Notes: generated by a model not told the origin, from the letters alone. A DNA stretch of 64,000 nucleotides from CAXMRP01 sp965216515 (GCA_965216515.1 OZ244173.1:806001-870000), one strand, 5' to 3'. Positions 17,488 to 26,492 are shown, numbered from the stretch's first letter. Translations and numbers: made by a program.

Positions 17488-17537
17488 CGCCTGTGACGCC
17501 CTTTTTGTCCGGACGCCTGTGACGTCCTTTTTTTCGG
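17488..17537. repeat. 26-bp direct repeat
   Basis: CGCCTGTGACG(C/T)CCTTTTT-type sequence occurs at 17488-17510 and again at 17514-17537, a period of 26 bp, with a T-run in each copy. It lies about 60 bp upstream of the broken VPLPA-CTERM gene, in the 281-bp gap before tRNA-Asp. It may be a duplicated terminator tail or a binding site; nothing else is visible in that gap. Confidence 0.6.
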
Positions 17538-17712
17538 GTCTTGTCGCCGCTAACCACCCGTCACAGCAAGATTAAACGGCTCGGCGGGATTGTCAAACCA
17601 TCATCACCCGTCCGGCGTCGGCACGGCGGCCGGTGTGGTCGGGCGGCAACAGATCGGGGAGCGACAGGCGGCAGGAACCAAGGCGAGGGAAGAAGATGGC
17701 GCCGGAAGGAAA

Positions 17713-17789
17713 TGGCGGGAGTGACGGGACTCGAACCCGCGACCTCCGGCGTGACAGGCCGGCACTCTAACCAACTGAGCTACACCCCC
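17713..17789 (-). tRNA. tRNA-Asp (GUC)
   Basis: 77 nt including encoded CCA. On the minus strand the acceptor GGGGGTG pairs with CACTCCC (one G-T pair), followed by TA, a D-stem GCTC/GAGT arm, anticodon loop CTGTCAC with GTC, and T-arm GCGGGTTCGAGTCCCGT. Discriminator G73 is the aspartate identity base. Confidence 0.97.
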
Positions 17790-17796
17790 GCGGGTG

Positions 17797-17812
17797 TGCG
17801 GCATATGCCGCA
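17797..17812. repeat. 16-bp perfect palindrome between two tRNA genes
   Basis: TGCGGCATATGCCGCA is self-complementary over all 16 bases and lies 7 bp upstream of the tRNA-Asp 5' end, between tRNA-Val and tRNA-Asp. In RNA it can fold as a hairpin, possibly helping processing of a Val-Asp precursor; as DNA it could be a dimer-protein site. Confidence 0.6.
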
Positions 17813-17964
17813 TGGGTCGGGCGCGAATTAGGGCTTTCATCGCCGCCCTGTCAAGCACCGTTTCACGACCGGCGGTATCCGCAACGCAACTGGTTCCGGA
17901 TACGGGCCGCGTTTTGTCCTGCCCCACGGCCCCCGGGGCGGGTCGGTCAACGAACCGAATGCGG

Positions 17965-18040
17965 TGGTGGGCGGTGACGGGATCGAACCGCCGACCTAGC
18001 GGGTGTAAACCGCTCGCTCTCCCAGCTGAGCTAACCGCCC
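17965..18040 (-). tRNA. tRNA-Val (UAC)
   Basis: 76 nt including encoded CCA. Acceptor GGGCGGT/ACCGCCC, D-arm GCTCAGCTGGGAGAGC, anticodon loop TTTACAC reading TAC, T-arm GGCGGTTCGATCCCGTC, discriminator A. It lies about 175 bp upstream of tRNA-Asp on the same strand. Confidence 0.97.
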
Positions 18041-18221
18041 GCGGACACGCCACGATGCTTTTGCGCGCGCCCGATCCTTCACATAATCACGTCGGGCGCA
18101 AACGGCAATCGCCGGCCGGGTTCGCGATGCGCCTGCCCTTCACGGCCCGCTTGCGCCGACTGCGGCCGGCGCGGCACCGGCCGATGTCTTCAGGGCCCGG
18201 CCCCGGCGCCCTTCGGCAGGA

Positions 18222-18914
18222 TCAATCCTGCGCCGGCGAAATCAGCCGCCAGGCGAGCGCGCCCAGCACGGCCCCGGCCAGAGGCGCCACCCAGAAGAGC
18301 CAGAGCTGCGCCAGCGCCGGCGCATCGGCGAACAGCGCCACACCGGTTGAACGCGCCGGATTGACCGAAGTGTTCGTCACCGGGATCGACACCAGATGGA
18401 TCAGCGTCAGTCCAAGCCCGATCGCGATCGGCGCAAAACCCGCCGGCACGCCCTTCGACGTGGCGCCGATGATGATGATCAGGAAGAAGGCGGTCATCAC
18501 CACTTCGATCACCAGGCCCGACAGCAGGCTGTAGCCGCCCGGCGAGGCCGCGCCGTAGCCGTTTGAGGCAAACCCGCCGACACCGGCAAAGTCCGGCTTT
18601 CCGGAGACGATCAGGTAGAGCACCGCCGCCGCGACGATCGCACCGGCCACCTGCGAAACCCAGTAGGGCACGAGCGCCTTCATCTCGAACCGGCCGGCGA
18701 TGGCCAGCCCCAGCGAGACGGCCGGATTGAAGTGTCCGCCGGATATGCCGCCAACCGCGTAGGCCATCGTCAGCACTGTCAGGCCGAAGGCGAGCGACAC
18801 CCCGAGCAGCCCGATTCCCACGTCCGGAAACGCGGCGGCCAGAACGGCGCTGCCGCAGCCTCCGAAAACAAGCCAGAATGTGCCGAAAAACTCAGCCGCG
18901 AGTTTGTTGCTCAT
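18222..18914 (-). CDS. aqpZ: Aquaporin (MIP family, AqpZ type)
   Basis: 230 residues with six membrane spans and two half-helices. Both NPA boxes are present: SGGHFNPAVSLGLA in the first half and NTSVNPARSTGVALF in the second, where the Arg after NPA is part of the selectivity filter. The length and the TSVNPARSTG segment fit water-selective AqpZ better than glycerol facilitators. The ATG at 18914 has GGAAGG upstream; a ten-residue longer frame starting with TTG lacks a reason to be used. The gene is alone, separated from hup by 236 bp. Confidence 0.92.
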   Translation of the reverse strand: MSNKLAAEFFGTFWLVFGGCGSAVLAAAFPDVGIGLLGVSLAFGLTVLTMAYAVGGISGGHFNPAVSLGLAIAGRFEMKALVPYWVSQVAGAIVAAAVLYLIVSGKPDFAGVGGFASNGYGAASPGGYSLLSGLVIEVVMTAFFLIIIIGATSKGVPAGFAPIAIGLGLTLIHLVSIPVTNTSVNPARSTGVALFADAPALAQLWLFWVAPLAGAVLGALAWRLISPAQD

Positions 18915-19101
18915 CCCAATCCCTTCCTGTTGTGGCGCCGCCAACCGGCAATTGCCGGTTGCGAATCATCCGGCGATGGTGCTGCCGCCGGAATCGGCGA
19001 TCAAGCGTTAATCCGCGCATCGGCCGCACCGCCTCAACCGCCGGTGCGCCCTGTCGACGGTCCGGCTGCCGGCAGGCGGCCGCGGCGAAAGGCCGACAAA
19101 C

Positions 19102-19128
19102 AAAAACCCCGCCCGGTCCGGGCGGGGT
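19102..19128 (-). terminator. Intrinsic terminator after hup
   Basis: On the minus strand, CCCCGCCCGG-acc/gg-CCGGGCGGGG folds into a GC stem followed by TTTTTG, 23-50 bp after the HU stop codon. A textbook rho-independent terminator for the hup transcript. Confidence 0.85.
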
Positions 19129-19150
19129 CGATTGCGTTGCGAAAACGCGC

Positions 19151-19426
19151 CTATTTGTTGAGCGCATCCTTGAGGCCCTTGCCGGCCTTGAACTTCGCCT
19201 GGCGCGAGGCCGGGATCTGCATCGTCGCGCCCGTCTGCGGATTGCGGCCGGTCGTCGCAGCCCGGTTGGACACCGCGAACTTGCCGAAACCGAGAATGCT
19301 GACATCGCCGCCGGCCCTCAGGGTTGAGGTGATGACATCGAAAACCGCATCCACGGCTTCGCCCGCACCCGCTTTCGACATCGACGTCCGCTCCGCGACG
19401 GCTGCCGCAAGATCGCCCTTGTTCAT
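19151..19426 (-). CDS. hup: DNA-binding protein HU
   Basis: 91 residues, small basic nucleoid protein of the HU/IHF family. Seen: N-terminal MNKGDLAAAVAERTSMSKAG helices, and the DNA-binding arm GRNPQTGATMQIPASRQAKF followed by KAGKGLKDALNK. The ATG at 19426 has AAGGAG 8 bases upstream; the longer frame upstream is non-coding. It follows lon in the usual alphaproteobacterial clpX-lon-hup order but has its own terminator and, because a terminator also follows lon, probably its own promoter. A perfect 10-bp palindrome GTGCATGCAC lies at 19488-19497 in its upstream region and may be an operator. Confidence 0.97.
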   Translation of the reverse strand: MNKGDLAAAVAERTSMSKAGAGEAVDAVFDVITSTLRAGGDVSILGFGKFAVSNRAATTGRNPQTGATMQIPASRQAKFKAGKGLKDALNK

Positions 19427-19557
19427 GGTGTCCTTCTCCTTTTCAAATGAGCGCCTGGTGCGCGAATCAATGGAAACAGAATAGCCCGTGCATGCACCAA
19501 TTGCGTTGGAAATGCGATATTTCGGCCCCGAATTGCCCGGAATTCCGGCTTTTTGAA

Positions 19558-19593
19558 CAAAAAACACCGCCGCGCAGGGCACGCGACGGTGTC
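19558..19593 (-). terminator. Intrinsic terminator after lon
   Basis: On the minus strand ACACCGTCGCGTG / CGCGGCGGTGT forms an imperfect GC stem around a CCCTG loop, followed by TTTTTTG. It lies 19-54 bp after the lon stop and separates lon from hup transcription. Confidence 0.8.
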
Positions 19594-19611
19594 ATTGGGC
19601 AAAAACTGCAA

Positions 19612-22035
19612 TCAGTGCGCGACCAAACCTTCGCCTGATTCGCCTTCAGCGAGCGGCGCATCCGGCACCGGTTCGGTCCATTCGATCGCCTCCGGCTGCC
19701 GGACCAGCGCATGGGTGAACACGTCGTCCATCCGTGCCACCGGGATGATCTCCAGATTGTTCTTCACGCTGTCGGGGATCTCCGCCAGGTCCTTGGCGTT
19801 CTCCTCCGGGATGAGCACCGTCTTGATGCCCCCGCGCAGCGCGGCGAGCAGCTTCTCCTTCAGGCCGCCGATCGGCAGCACCCGGCCGCGCAGGGTGATT
19901 TCGCCGGTCATCGCCACATCCTTGCGCACCGCGATGCCGGTCATCACCGAGACGATGGCCGCCACCATGGCGATACCGGCCGACGGCCCGTCCTTCGGCG
20001 TCGCGCCCTCCGGAACGTGGACGTGGATGTCCTTCTTCTCGAACATCGGCGGTTCGATGCCGAAATCGATCGATCGCGAGCGGACATAGGACGCCGCCGC
20101 GGAAATCGATTCCTTCATCACGTCGCGCAGGTTGCCGGTCACCGTCATCTTGCCCTTGCCGGGCATCATGACCCCTTCCACCGTCAGCAGTTCACCGCCC
20201 ACCTCTGTCCAGGCGAGCCCCGTCACCACACCGACCAGGTCCTCGCGCTCCACTTCGCCGTACCGGAATTTCGGCACGCCGAGATATTCCGCCAGCAATT
20301 CGTCGCCGACTTCGATCTCGGTCTGGTCGGTGGTCAGCAGATCCTTCACCGCCTTGCGCGCCAATGTCGCGATTTCCCGTTCCAGGTTCCGCACGCCGGC
20401 CTCGCGGGTGTAGCGGCGGATGATCTCCCGGAGTGAATCGTCGGGCAGTGAAAACTCGCCCTCCTTCAGGCCGTGATTCTTGATCGCCTTGGGCAGCAGG
20501 TGGCGGTTGGCGATCTCCAGCTTCTCGTCTTCGGTGTAGCCGGCGATACGGATGATCTCCATCCGGTCCATCAGCGGCGGCGGAATGTTGAGCGTGTTGG
20601 CGGTGGTCACGAACATCACGTTTGAGAGGTCGTATTCCACTTCCAGATAGTGGTCCATGAAGGTGGAGTTCTGTTCCGGGTCGAGCACTTCCAGAAGCGC
20701 CGAGGACGGATCGCCGCGGAAATCCATGCCCATCTTGTCGATTTCATCGAGCAGGAACAGGGGATTGGATTTCTTGGCCTTGCGCATCGACTGGATGACC
20801 TTGCCCGGCATCGAACCGATATAGGTGCGCCGGTGGCCGCGGATTTCCGCCTCGTCGCGCACCCCGCCCAGCGACATGCGGACGAATTCCCGCCCCGTCG
20901 CCTTGGCGATCGACTGGCCGAGCGAGGTCTTGCCGACACCCGGCGGTCCGACCAGGCACAGGATCGGTCCCTTGAGCTTGTTGGCGCGGCTCTGGACCGC
21001 CAGATATTCGACGATCCGCTCCTTCACCTTCTCAAGACCGTAATGGTCCTTGTCGAGCACCTTCTCGGCAAAATCCAGGTCGTGCTTGACTCGGCTCTTC
21101 TTGCCCCAGGGGATGCCCAGGATCCAGTCCAGATAGTTGCGCACCACTGTCGCTTCCGCCGACATCGGGCTCATCTGGCGGAGTTTTTTCATCTCCGCCT
21201 CGGCCTTCTCGCGCGCTTCCTTGGTCAGCTTCGTCTTCTTGATCTTCTCTTCCAGCTCGCGCATCTCGTCGCGGCCGTCGTCGGAATCACCCAGTTCCTT
21301 CTGGATCGCCTTCATCTGCTCGTTGAGGTAATATTCGCGCTGGGTCTTCTCCATCTGGCGCTTGACGCGCGAGCGGATGCGCTTTTCCACCTGCAGGACG
21401 GAAATTTCACTCTCCATCATGCCGAGCACCTTCTCCAGCCGTTCGATGACGGAGGTGTGCGACAGCAATTCCTGCTTTTCCGGTATCCGGATCGCCAGGT
21501 GCGAGGCGATGGTGTCGGCGAGCTTGGAATAGTCCTCGATATTGGACACCGCCGACAGAACTTCCGGGCTCACCTTCTTGTTGAGCTTCACATAGTTCTC
21601 AAATTCCGAGACCGCCGAGCGCGACAACGCCTCGACCTCCACCTCATCGCCCAGTTCCTCGTCGAGCGGCCGCACCTCGGCCTCAAAATAGTCCTCCCGG
21701 TCGGTAAACCGGGTGATTTCGGCGCGGCCCTTGCCCTCCACCAGCACCTTGACGGTGCCGTCGGGCAGCTTCAGCAATTGCAGCACCGAGGCGATCGTGC
21801 CGATCTCGTAGATGGCGTCGCGCGCCGGTTCCGCCTCGCCGGCGTCCTTCTGGGTCGCCAGCATGATCTGCTTGTCGGCGCGCATCACCTCCTCAAGCGC
21901 ATTGATCGATTTCTCGCGGCCAACGAACAGCGGCACGATCATGTGCGGGAAGACGACGATATCCCGAAGCGGCAGCACCGGGTGCACATTGTCGTCTGAT
22001 GTGGTCAGGCCGATCGGTTCCGCGGTATCGGTCAT
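19612..22035 (-). CDS. lon: ATP-dependent protease Lon
   Basis: 807 residues, homohexameric AAA+ serine protease that degrades misfolded and regulatory proteins. Domains in order: N-terminal LON substrate domain (VHPVLPLRDIVVFPHMIVPL), coiled-coil region with EYYLNEQMKAIQKELG, AAA+ module with Walker A GPPGVGKTSLG and Walker B PLFLLDEIDKMG, and a C-terminal protease with catalytic Ser in PKDGPSAGIAM and Lys in GGLKEKLLAA. The ATG at 22035 gives the normal N-terminus; the frame's earlier MARHKGLT start has no support. Length is normal. Confidence 0.97.
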   Translation of the reverse strand: MTDTAEPIGLTTSDDNVHPVLPLRDIVVFPHMIVPLFVGREKSINALEEVMRADKQIMLATQKDAGEAEPARDAIYEIGTIASVLQLLKLPDGTVKVLVEGKGRAEITRFTDREDYFEAEVRPLDEELGDEVEVEALSRSAVSEFENYVKLNKKVSPEVLSAVSNIEDYSKLADTIASHLAIRIPEKQELLSHTSVIERLEKVLGMMESEISVLQVEKRIRSRVKRQMEKTQREYYLNEQMKAIQKELGDSDDGRDEMRELEEKIKKTKLTKEAREKAEAEMKKLRQMSPMSAEATVVRNYLDWILGIPWGKKSRVKHDLDFAEKVLDKDHYGLEKVKERIVEYLAVQSRANKLKGPILCLVGPPGVGKTSLGQSIAKATGREFVRMSLGGVRDEAEIRGHRRTYIGSMPGKVIQSMRKAKKSNPLFLLDEIDKMGMDFRGDPSSALLEVLDPEQNSTFMDHYLEVEYDLSNVMFVTTANTLNIPPPLMDRMEIIRIAGYTEDEKLEIANRHLLPKAIKNHGLKEGEFSLPDDSLREIIRRYTREAGVRNLEREIATLARKAVKDLLTTDQTEIEVGDELLAEYLGVPKFRYGEVEREDLVGVVTGLAWTEVGGELLTVEGVMMPGKGKMTVTGNLRDVMKESISAAASYVRSRSIDFGIEPPMFEKKDIHVHVPEGATPKDGPSAGIAMVAAIVSVMTGIAVRKDVAMTGEITLRGRVLPIGGLKEKLLAALRGGIKTVLIPEENAKDLAEIPDSVKNNLEIIPVARMDDVFTHALVRQPEAIEWTEPVPDAPLAEGESGEGLVAH

Positions 22036-22393
22036 GGTCAGTCCTTTGTGTCTTGCCACCGCCGACAGGCGCCGGCCGCACGGGGCCGGTTGGCAGCGAA
22101 TCTTATTCTACAGGGAGCACGCATCCGAAAACACCGGCATCTTGGCCAATTCGGCCATGCGCCGTGGCCGGACAGGCGGCCGGTTCCGGGCGGTACGGCC
22201 CCCGGGTTTGGTTGGTGTTGTCCAAGCGGCATCTGCCGGTTGCCCGTTAAGTGGAAACCCCCGGTGCCCGTGTCAAGGCCCGATGGTCCGATCGCACCGG
22301 CGCCCGGCTGGTTGGTGCGCAATCGTGGCGCCAGGGCAACGAATTCCCGCTTTGCCGCCGCTCCGGCGGCATATCCCGGCAACGGCGCCTGCC
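22036..22393. other. 358-bp gene-free gap between clpX and lon
   Basis: No open frame here looks coding. The gap holds the lon leader and, on the minus strand, a promoter-like TTGACA element described separately. No hairpin with a T-run follows clpX, so partial readthrough from clpX into lon is possible. Confidence 0.6.
22248..22276 (-). promoter_or_regulatory. Candidate lon promoter
   Basis: On the minus strand CTTGACA (TTGACA at 22276-22271) is followed after 17 bases by CACTTA (22253-22248). The -35 fits both housekeeping and heat-shock (sigma-32, CTTGA) patterns; the -10 is a weak match to either. It would give a leader of roughly 200 nt before lon. Confidence 0.35.
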
Positions 22394-23674
22394 TCAGGCG
22401 CTGGCGTTCTGCTGCTCTTCCGCCGCCCGCTCGCTGTAAATATAGAGCGGCCGCGAATTGCCGCCCACCACGTCGGCGGAGATGACGACCTCCTCCACGC
22501 CTTCCAGGCCGGGCAGGTCGAACATGGTCTCAAGCAGGATCGATTCCATGATCGAGCGCAGGCCGCGCGCGCCGGTTTTGCGCTCGATGGCCTTGCGGGC
22601 GATCGCCGCCAGCGCATCCTCGTGAAAGTTGAGGCTGACATTCTCCATCTCGAACAGGCGCTGATACTGCTTGACCAGCGCGTTCTTCGGCTCGGTCAGG
22701 ATCTGCACCAGCGCCGCCTCGTCCAGGTCCTCCAGCGTCGCCACCACCGGCAACCGGCCGACGAATTCCGGGATGAGGCCGAATTTCAGAAGGTCCTCCG
22801 GTTCCACATTGCGGAAGATTTCGCCAATCTTGCGGTCATCCGCCGAGGCCACCTTGGCGCCGAAGCCGATCGACGTCGCCCGGCCGCGGTCGGATATGAT
22901 CTTGTCCAGGCCGGCAAATGCGCCGCCGCAGATGAACAGGATGTTGGTCGTGTCGACCTGGAGAAACTCCTGCTGCGGATGCTTGCGCCCACCCTGGGGC
23001 GGGACCGACGCCACCGTGCCTTCCATGATTTTCAGCAGCGCCTGCTGCACGCCCTCGCCCGACACGTCGCGGGTGATGGAGGGATTGTCGGACTTGCGCG
23101 AAATCTTGTCGACCTCGTCGATGTAGACGATGCCGCGCTGGGCGCGCTCGACATTGTAGTCGGCCGACTGCAACAGTTTCAGGATGATATTCTCCACATC
23201 CTCGCCCACATAGCCGGCTTCCGTCAGCGTCGTGGCGTCGGCCATGGTGAAGGGCACGTCGAGAATGCGCGCCAGCGTCTGGGCGAGCAGCGTCTTGCCG
23301 CAGCCGGTCGGGCCGATCAGGAGAATGTTGGATTTGGCCAATTCCACGTCGTTGTTGCGGGCGGCGTGGTTGAGGCGTTTGTAGTGGTTGTGGACGGCGA
23401 CCGACAACACCTTCTTGGCGTGGGCCTGGCCAATCACATAATCGTTGAGGACTTCGCAGATTTCTTCCGGGGTCGGCACGCCATCGGCGGACTTGACCAG
23501 CGAGGACTTGTTCTCCTCGCGGATGATATCCATGCACAGTTCGACGCATTCGTCACAGATGAACACCGTCGGGCCGGCGATCAGCTTGCGGACCTCGTGC
23601 TGGCTCTTGCCGCAGAACGAGCAATAGAGGGTGTTTTTGTTTTCGCCCCCGTTGTTGCCACTCACCTTGCTCAT
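22394..23674 (-). CDS. clpX: ATP-dependent Clp protease ATP-binding subunit ClpX
   Basis: 426 residues, AAA+ unfoldase that feeds substrates to ClpP. Seen: N-terminal zinc-binding domain with C18, C21, C40 and C43; Walker A GPTGCGKT at 121-128; Walker B GIVYIDEVDK at 181-190; the pore loop GYVGEDV; and the ClpP-contacting IGF loop within the GRATSIGFGAK stretch. GAGGTG precedes the ATG. It follows clpP by 175 bp. Confidence 0.98.
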   Translation of the reverse strand: MSKVSGNNGGENKNTLYCSFCGKSQHEVRKLIAGPTVFICDECVELCMDIIREENKSSLVKSADGVPTPEEICEVLNDYVIGQAHAKKVLSVAVHNHYKRLNHAARNNDVELAKSNILLIGPTGCGKTLLAQTLARILDVPFTMADATTLTEAGYVGEDVENIILKLLQSADYNVERAQRGIVYIDEVDKISRKSDNPSITRDVSGEGVQQALLKIMEGTVASVPPQGGRKHPQQEFLQVDTTNILFICGGAFAGLDKIISDRGRATSIGFGAKVASADDRKIGEIFRNVEPEDLLKFGLIPEFVGRLPVVATLEDLDEAALVQILTEPKNALVKQYQRLFEMENVSLNFHEDALAAIARKAIERKTGARGLRSIMESILLETMFDLPGLEGVEEVVISADVVGGNSRPLYIYSERAAEEQQNASA

Positions 23675-23849
23675 ATTACACCTCGTTCCACGGATCGTTC
23701 AGCGGGGCTGTCGCCGCACCCATTCGCCGGAATGGTTATGTCACCATCCAAGCACGGTTTGGCGCAACCTTTCAAAATTAAATTAATATGCGTTTACCAT
23801 GCGCGGCTGTTGATCCGCCTGGTTGGCAACCGTTTGTTTGCCGCATTCA

Positions 23850-24488
23850 TCAATCCTCGTCCCCGCTCATGCCCTCCAGCGCCGCGCGACTGGTGATCAC
23901 ATTGTCGATCAGCCCGAACTCCCGCGCCTGCTCTGCCGTCATGAAATAATCGCGGTCCAGCGTATCCTCGACCTTTTCATATTTCTGGCCGGTGTGCTTC
24001 ACATACACCTCGTTGAGCCGCCGTTTCATTTTCACGATATCCTCCGCATGGCGTTCGATGTCCGACGCCTGGCCCTGAAACCCGCCCGAAGGCTGGTGAA
24101 CCATGATGCGGGCATTCGGCAGCGCGAATCGCTGGCCCTTCGCGCCGGCACACAACAACAGCGAACCCATCGACGCCGCCTGGCCGATGCACAGGGTGGA
24201 CACGTCCGGTTTCACGAACTGGATCGTGTCGTAAATCGCCATGCCCGACGTCACCACGCCGCCGGGCGAATTGATGTAGAGCGCGATCTCCTTCTTCGGG
24301 TTTTCCGCTTCCAGAAACAGCAGCTGCGCGCAAACCAGCGCCGCCAGCCCGTCTTCCACCGGCCCGGTGATGAAGATGATCCGCTCTTTCAGCAGCCTGG
24401 AAAAGATGTCGTAGGCGCGTTCGCCCCGGTTGGTCTGCTCCACAACCATCGGGACGAGGTTCATATAGGTATCGATCGGGTCTTTCAT
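23850..24488 (-). CDS. clpP: ATP-dependent Clp protease proteolytic subunit ClpP
   Basis: 212 residues, tetradecameric serine protease. Catalytic triad identified as S106 (GQAASMGSLL), H131 (MVHQPSGG) and D180 (LDRDYF), with the same spacings as in E. coli ClpP. The N-terminal propeptide-like stretch before LVPMVVEQTNRGERAYD is short. AAAAGG lies upstream of the ATG. Stands in the conserved tig-clpP-clpX-lon order. Confidence 0.98.
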   Translation of the reverse strand: MKDPIDTYMNLVPMVVEQTNRGERAYDIFSRLLKERIIFITGPVEDGLAALVCAQLLFLEAENPKKEIALYINSPGGVVTSGMAIYDTIQFVKPDVSTLCIGQAASMGSLLLCAGAKGQRFALPNARIMVHQPSGGFQGQASDIERHAEDIVKMKRRLNEVYVKHTGQKYEKVEDTLDRDYFMTAEQAREFGLIDNVITSRAALEGMSGDED

Positions 24489-24554
24489 GGACGGCCTTTT
24501 CAGGTTACCGGGGCGGTTGGGAGTGTCGCACCGTCGACGCGGGAATCACAAACG

Positions 24555-24602
24555 GCTGACCGCCAAGATAGGTCGGATTTCCGCAACACCAAAGCGGTCA
24601 GC
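24555..24602. promoter_or_regulatory. Inverted repeat upstream of clpP
   Basis: GCTGACCGC at 24555-24563 is the exact reverse complement of GCGGTCAGC at 24594-24602, with a 30-bp spacer, located 67-114 bp upstream of the clpP start. The centre-to-centre distance of 39 bp is close to four helical turns, compatible with a looped operator or an RNA stem in the leader. Function unknown. Confidence 0.4.
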
Positions 24603-24687
24603 ACAACTGATGTTAATCACCGGCCGTTGCCGCGCCGGCAAATGCCCGGGGCGGATCGCCGCGGCGGCGGCCCCGTCCCCGCGCACG

Positions 24688-26061
24688 CTAGTGATCGTGG
24701 TGATCGTGTCCCTGTTTGTGATCGTCGTCGTCATCGGCGAACAACTCGTCCTTTGAGACGGTCTTGTCCTCGATTTCGGCGAATTCAAGGATATAGTCGA
24801 TCACCTTTTCCTCGTAGATCGGTGCCCGCAGCGACTGCATCGCCTCCGGATTGTTCCGGTAGTGCTCCATCACCTGCTGCTCCTGGCCGGGATAGCGCCG
24901 CACCTGCTCAAACAGCACCCGCTGCAACTCCTCTTCGGTGATGGAGACATCCGCCTCCTCGCCGATTCGCGACAACACCAGCCCGAGCCGCACCCGGCGC
25001 TCGGAAATCGTGCGGTATTCCGCCCGCGCCTCGTCCTCCGTCGTGCCCTCGTCCTCAAACGATTTGCCGTGATGCTCCACGTCGTGCATCACCTGGTGCC
25101 AGATATTGTTGAATTCCTGCTCGACCAGCCGTTCCGGCAGTTCGAACGTGTACTTCTCGTCCAGCGCATCGAGGATCTGGCGCTTGACGCCCTGCCGGGT
25201 CGCCTGACCGAATTCGCTTTGCACCTGGTCGCGGACCGTCTCCTTCAACTTGTCGAGGGATTCCAGCCCCAGGTTGGTGGCGAAGGCTTCGTCGATCACC
25301 ACTTCGCCCGGTTCTTCAACCGTCTTGACCTTCACTTCGAAGTTCGCCGGTTTGCCGGCCAGATGCTCCGCCTGATAGGTTGTCGGAAAGGTCACGTCGA
25401 TGGTTTTCTCGTCGCCCGCCTTCAAGCCCACAAGCTGATCTTCGAAGCCGGGAATGAACTGGCCGCTGCCAATGACGATCGGGGTCTCGTTGTCGGTGCC
25501 GCCCTCGAAGGGTTCGCCATCGATCTTGCCGACATAGGAAATGGTCACCCGATCGTCGGCTTTCGCCGCCCGGTCCACGGATTGGAACGGTCGGCTGCTC
25601 TGGCCGATCTGCTGCAGCCGTTCCTCCACATCGGTATCGCTGACATCGGCGACACGGCGCGCCACCTTGATGTTCTTGAACTCCGACACTTCAAAGTCCG
25701 GCAGCACCTCGTATTCCATCGTGTAGACCAGGTCGGCCTCGCCGGCGAGAATGGTGTCGGCCTCCTTTTCGTCCTCTGTCATCGCGATGTCAGGTTGGGT
25801 CGCAGCCTTTTCGCCGCGTTCCGTGAGCGCCTGGGTGGAGGTTTCCGAAACCAGCGACTGCACGATTTCCGCCATCGCCGCCTTGCCGTAAAGCTTGCGC
25901 AGATGCTGCACGGGAACCTTGCCCGGGCGAAATCCCTTGATGTGCGCCTGCCGGCGCATTTCATCGAGCCTGTCGGCGAGCCGCGATGACAAATCGGTCG
26001 CCGGGATCGTCACTGTCAGCGCCCTTTTCAAACCTTCCGCACTGTTTTCCGTAACCTGCAT
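24688..26061 (-). CDS. tig: Trigger factor
   Basis: 457 residues, ribosome-associated chaperone and peptidyl-prolyl isomerase. Seen: the N-terminal ribosome-binding signature HIKGFRPGKVPVQHLRKLYG, the FKBP-like domain from about residue 150 (DDRVTISYVGKIDGEPFEGG, QFIPGFEDQLVGLKAGDEKT), and the helical C-terminal domain. The extreme C-terminus is a Asp/His-rich tail (ADDDDDHKQGHDHHDH), which could bind divalent metal. The ATG at 26061 gives the family N-terminus MQVTENSAEGL. Confidence 0.96.
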   Translation of the reverse strand: MQVTENSAEGLKRALTVTIPATDLSSRLADRLDEMRRQAHIKGFRPGKVPVQHLRKLYGKAAMAEIVQSLVSETSTQALTERGEKAATQPDIAMTEDEKEADTILAGEADLVYTMEYEVLPDFEVSEFKNIKVARRVADVSDTDVEERLQQIGQSSRPFQSVDRAAKADDRVTISYVGKIDGEPFEGGTDNETPIVIGSGQFIPGFEDQLVGLKAGDEKTIDVTFPTTYQAEHLAGKPANFEVKVKTVEEPGEVVIDEAFATNLGLESLDKLKETVRDQVQSEFGQATRQGVKRQILDALDEKYTFELPERLVEQEFNNIWHQVMHDVEHHGKSFEDEGTTEDEARAEYRTISERRVRLGLVLSRIGEEADVSITEEELQRVLFEQVRRYPGQEQQVMEHYRNNPEAMQSLRAPIYEEKVIDYILEFAEIEDKTVSKDELFADDDDDHKQGHDHHDH

Positions 26062-26186
26062 GATCGTCTGTCTTTCCAACGTCCGTGTTCCACAGGCGGG
26101 CAAGCCGCCTCACCGCAATTCCTGTCCGCTGCCCGGGGATGCTCCGCCCGCCGCGCCGCCGTCCTCACGGCGCCGGCTGTACCGGA

Positions 26187-26272
26187 TGGTGCGGGCGGAG
26201 GGACTTGAACCCCCAAGGGCTATGCCCACCAGATCCTAAATCTGGCGTGTCTACCAATTCCACCACACCCGC
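26187..26272 (-). tRNA. tRNA-Leu (UAG)
   Basis: 86 nt including encoded CCA, with the long variable arm of class II tRNAs (GTGGGCATAGCCCTT region). Acceptor GCGGGTG/CGCCCGC, anticodon loop TTTAGGA reading TAG, T-arm GGGGGTTCAAGTCCCTC, discriminator A. It is directly upstream of tig on the same strand. Confidence 0.97.
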
Positions 26273-26492
26273 GCTGGCGACCGCCGTCACCCGAAGGCGC
26301 CCATCGTCCGGCGCGGCAACCCTGCCGGGCGATCCGGGCGCTCTATCGCATCCGGCCGGCAAGGGCAAGATTCCCCGCCGGTTGCGGGAAAAAAACAAAT
26401 CGGGAAATGGCCCGCCGGACGGCGGGCAGTCCGTTCGCGGTACCGTCGGTCCGGTTGCCCTCACATCAGGCAACCCTCACGTCGCGCAACGC

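Noticed and set aside
16682..17575. Plus-strand open frame of 297 codons
   Set aside because: It crosses the tandem repeats and is antisense to the VPLPA-CTERM gene; composition is not protein-like.
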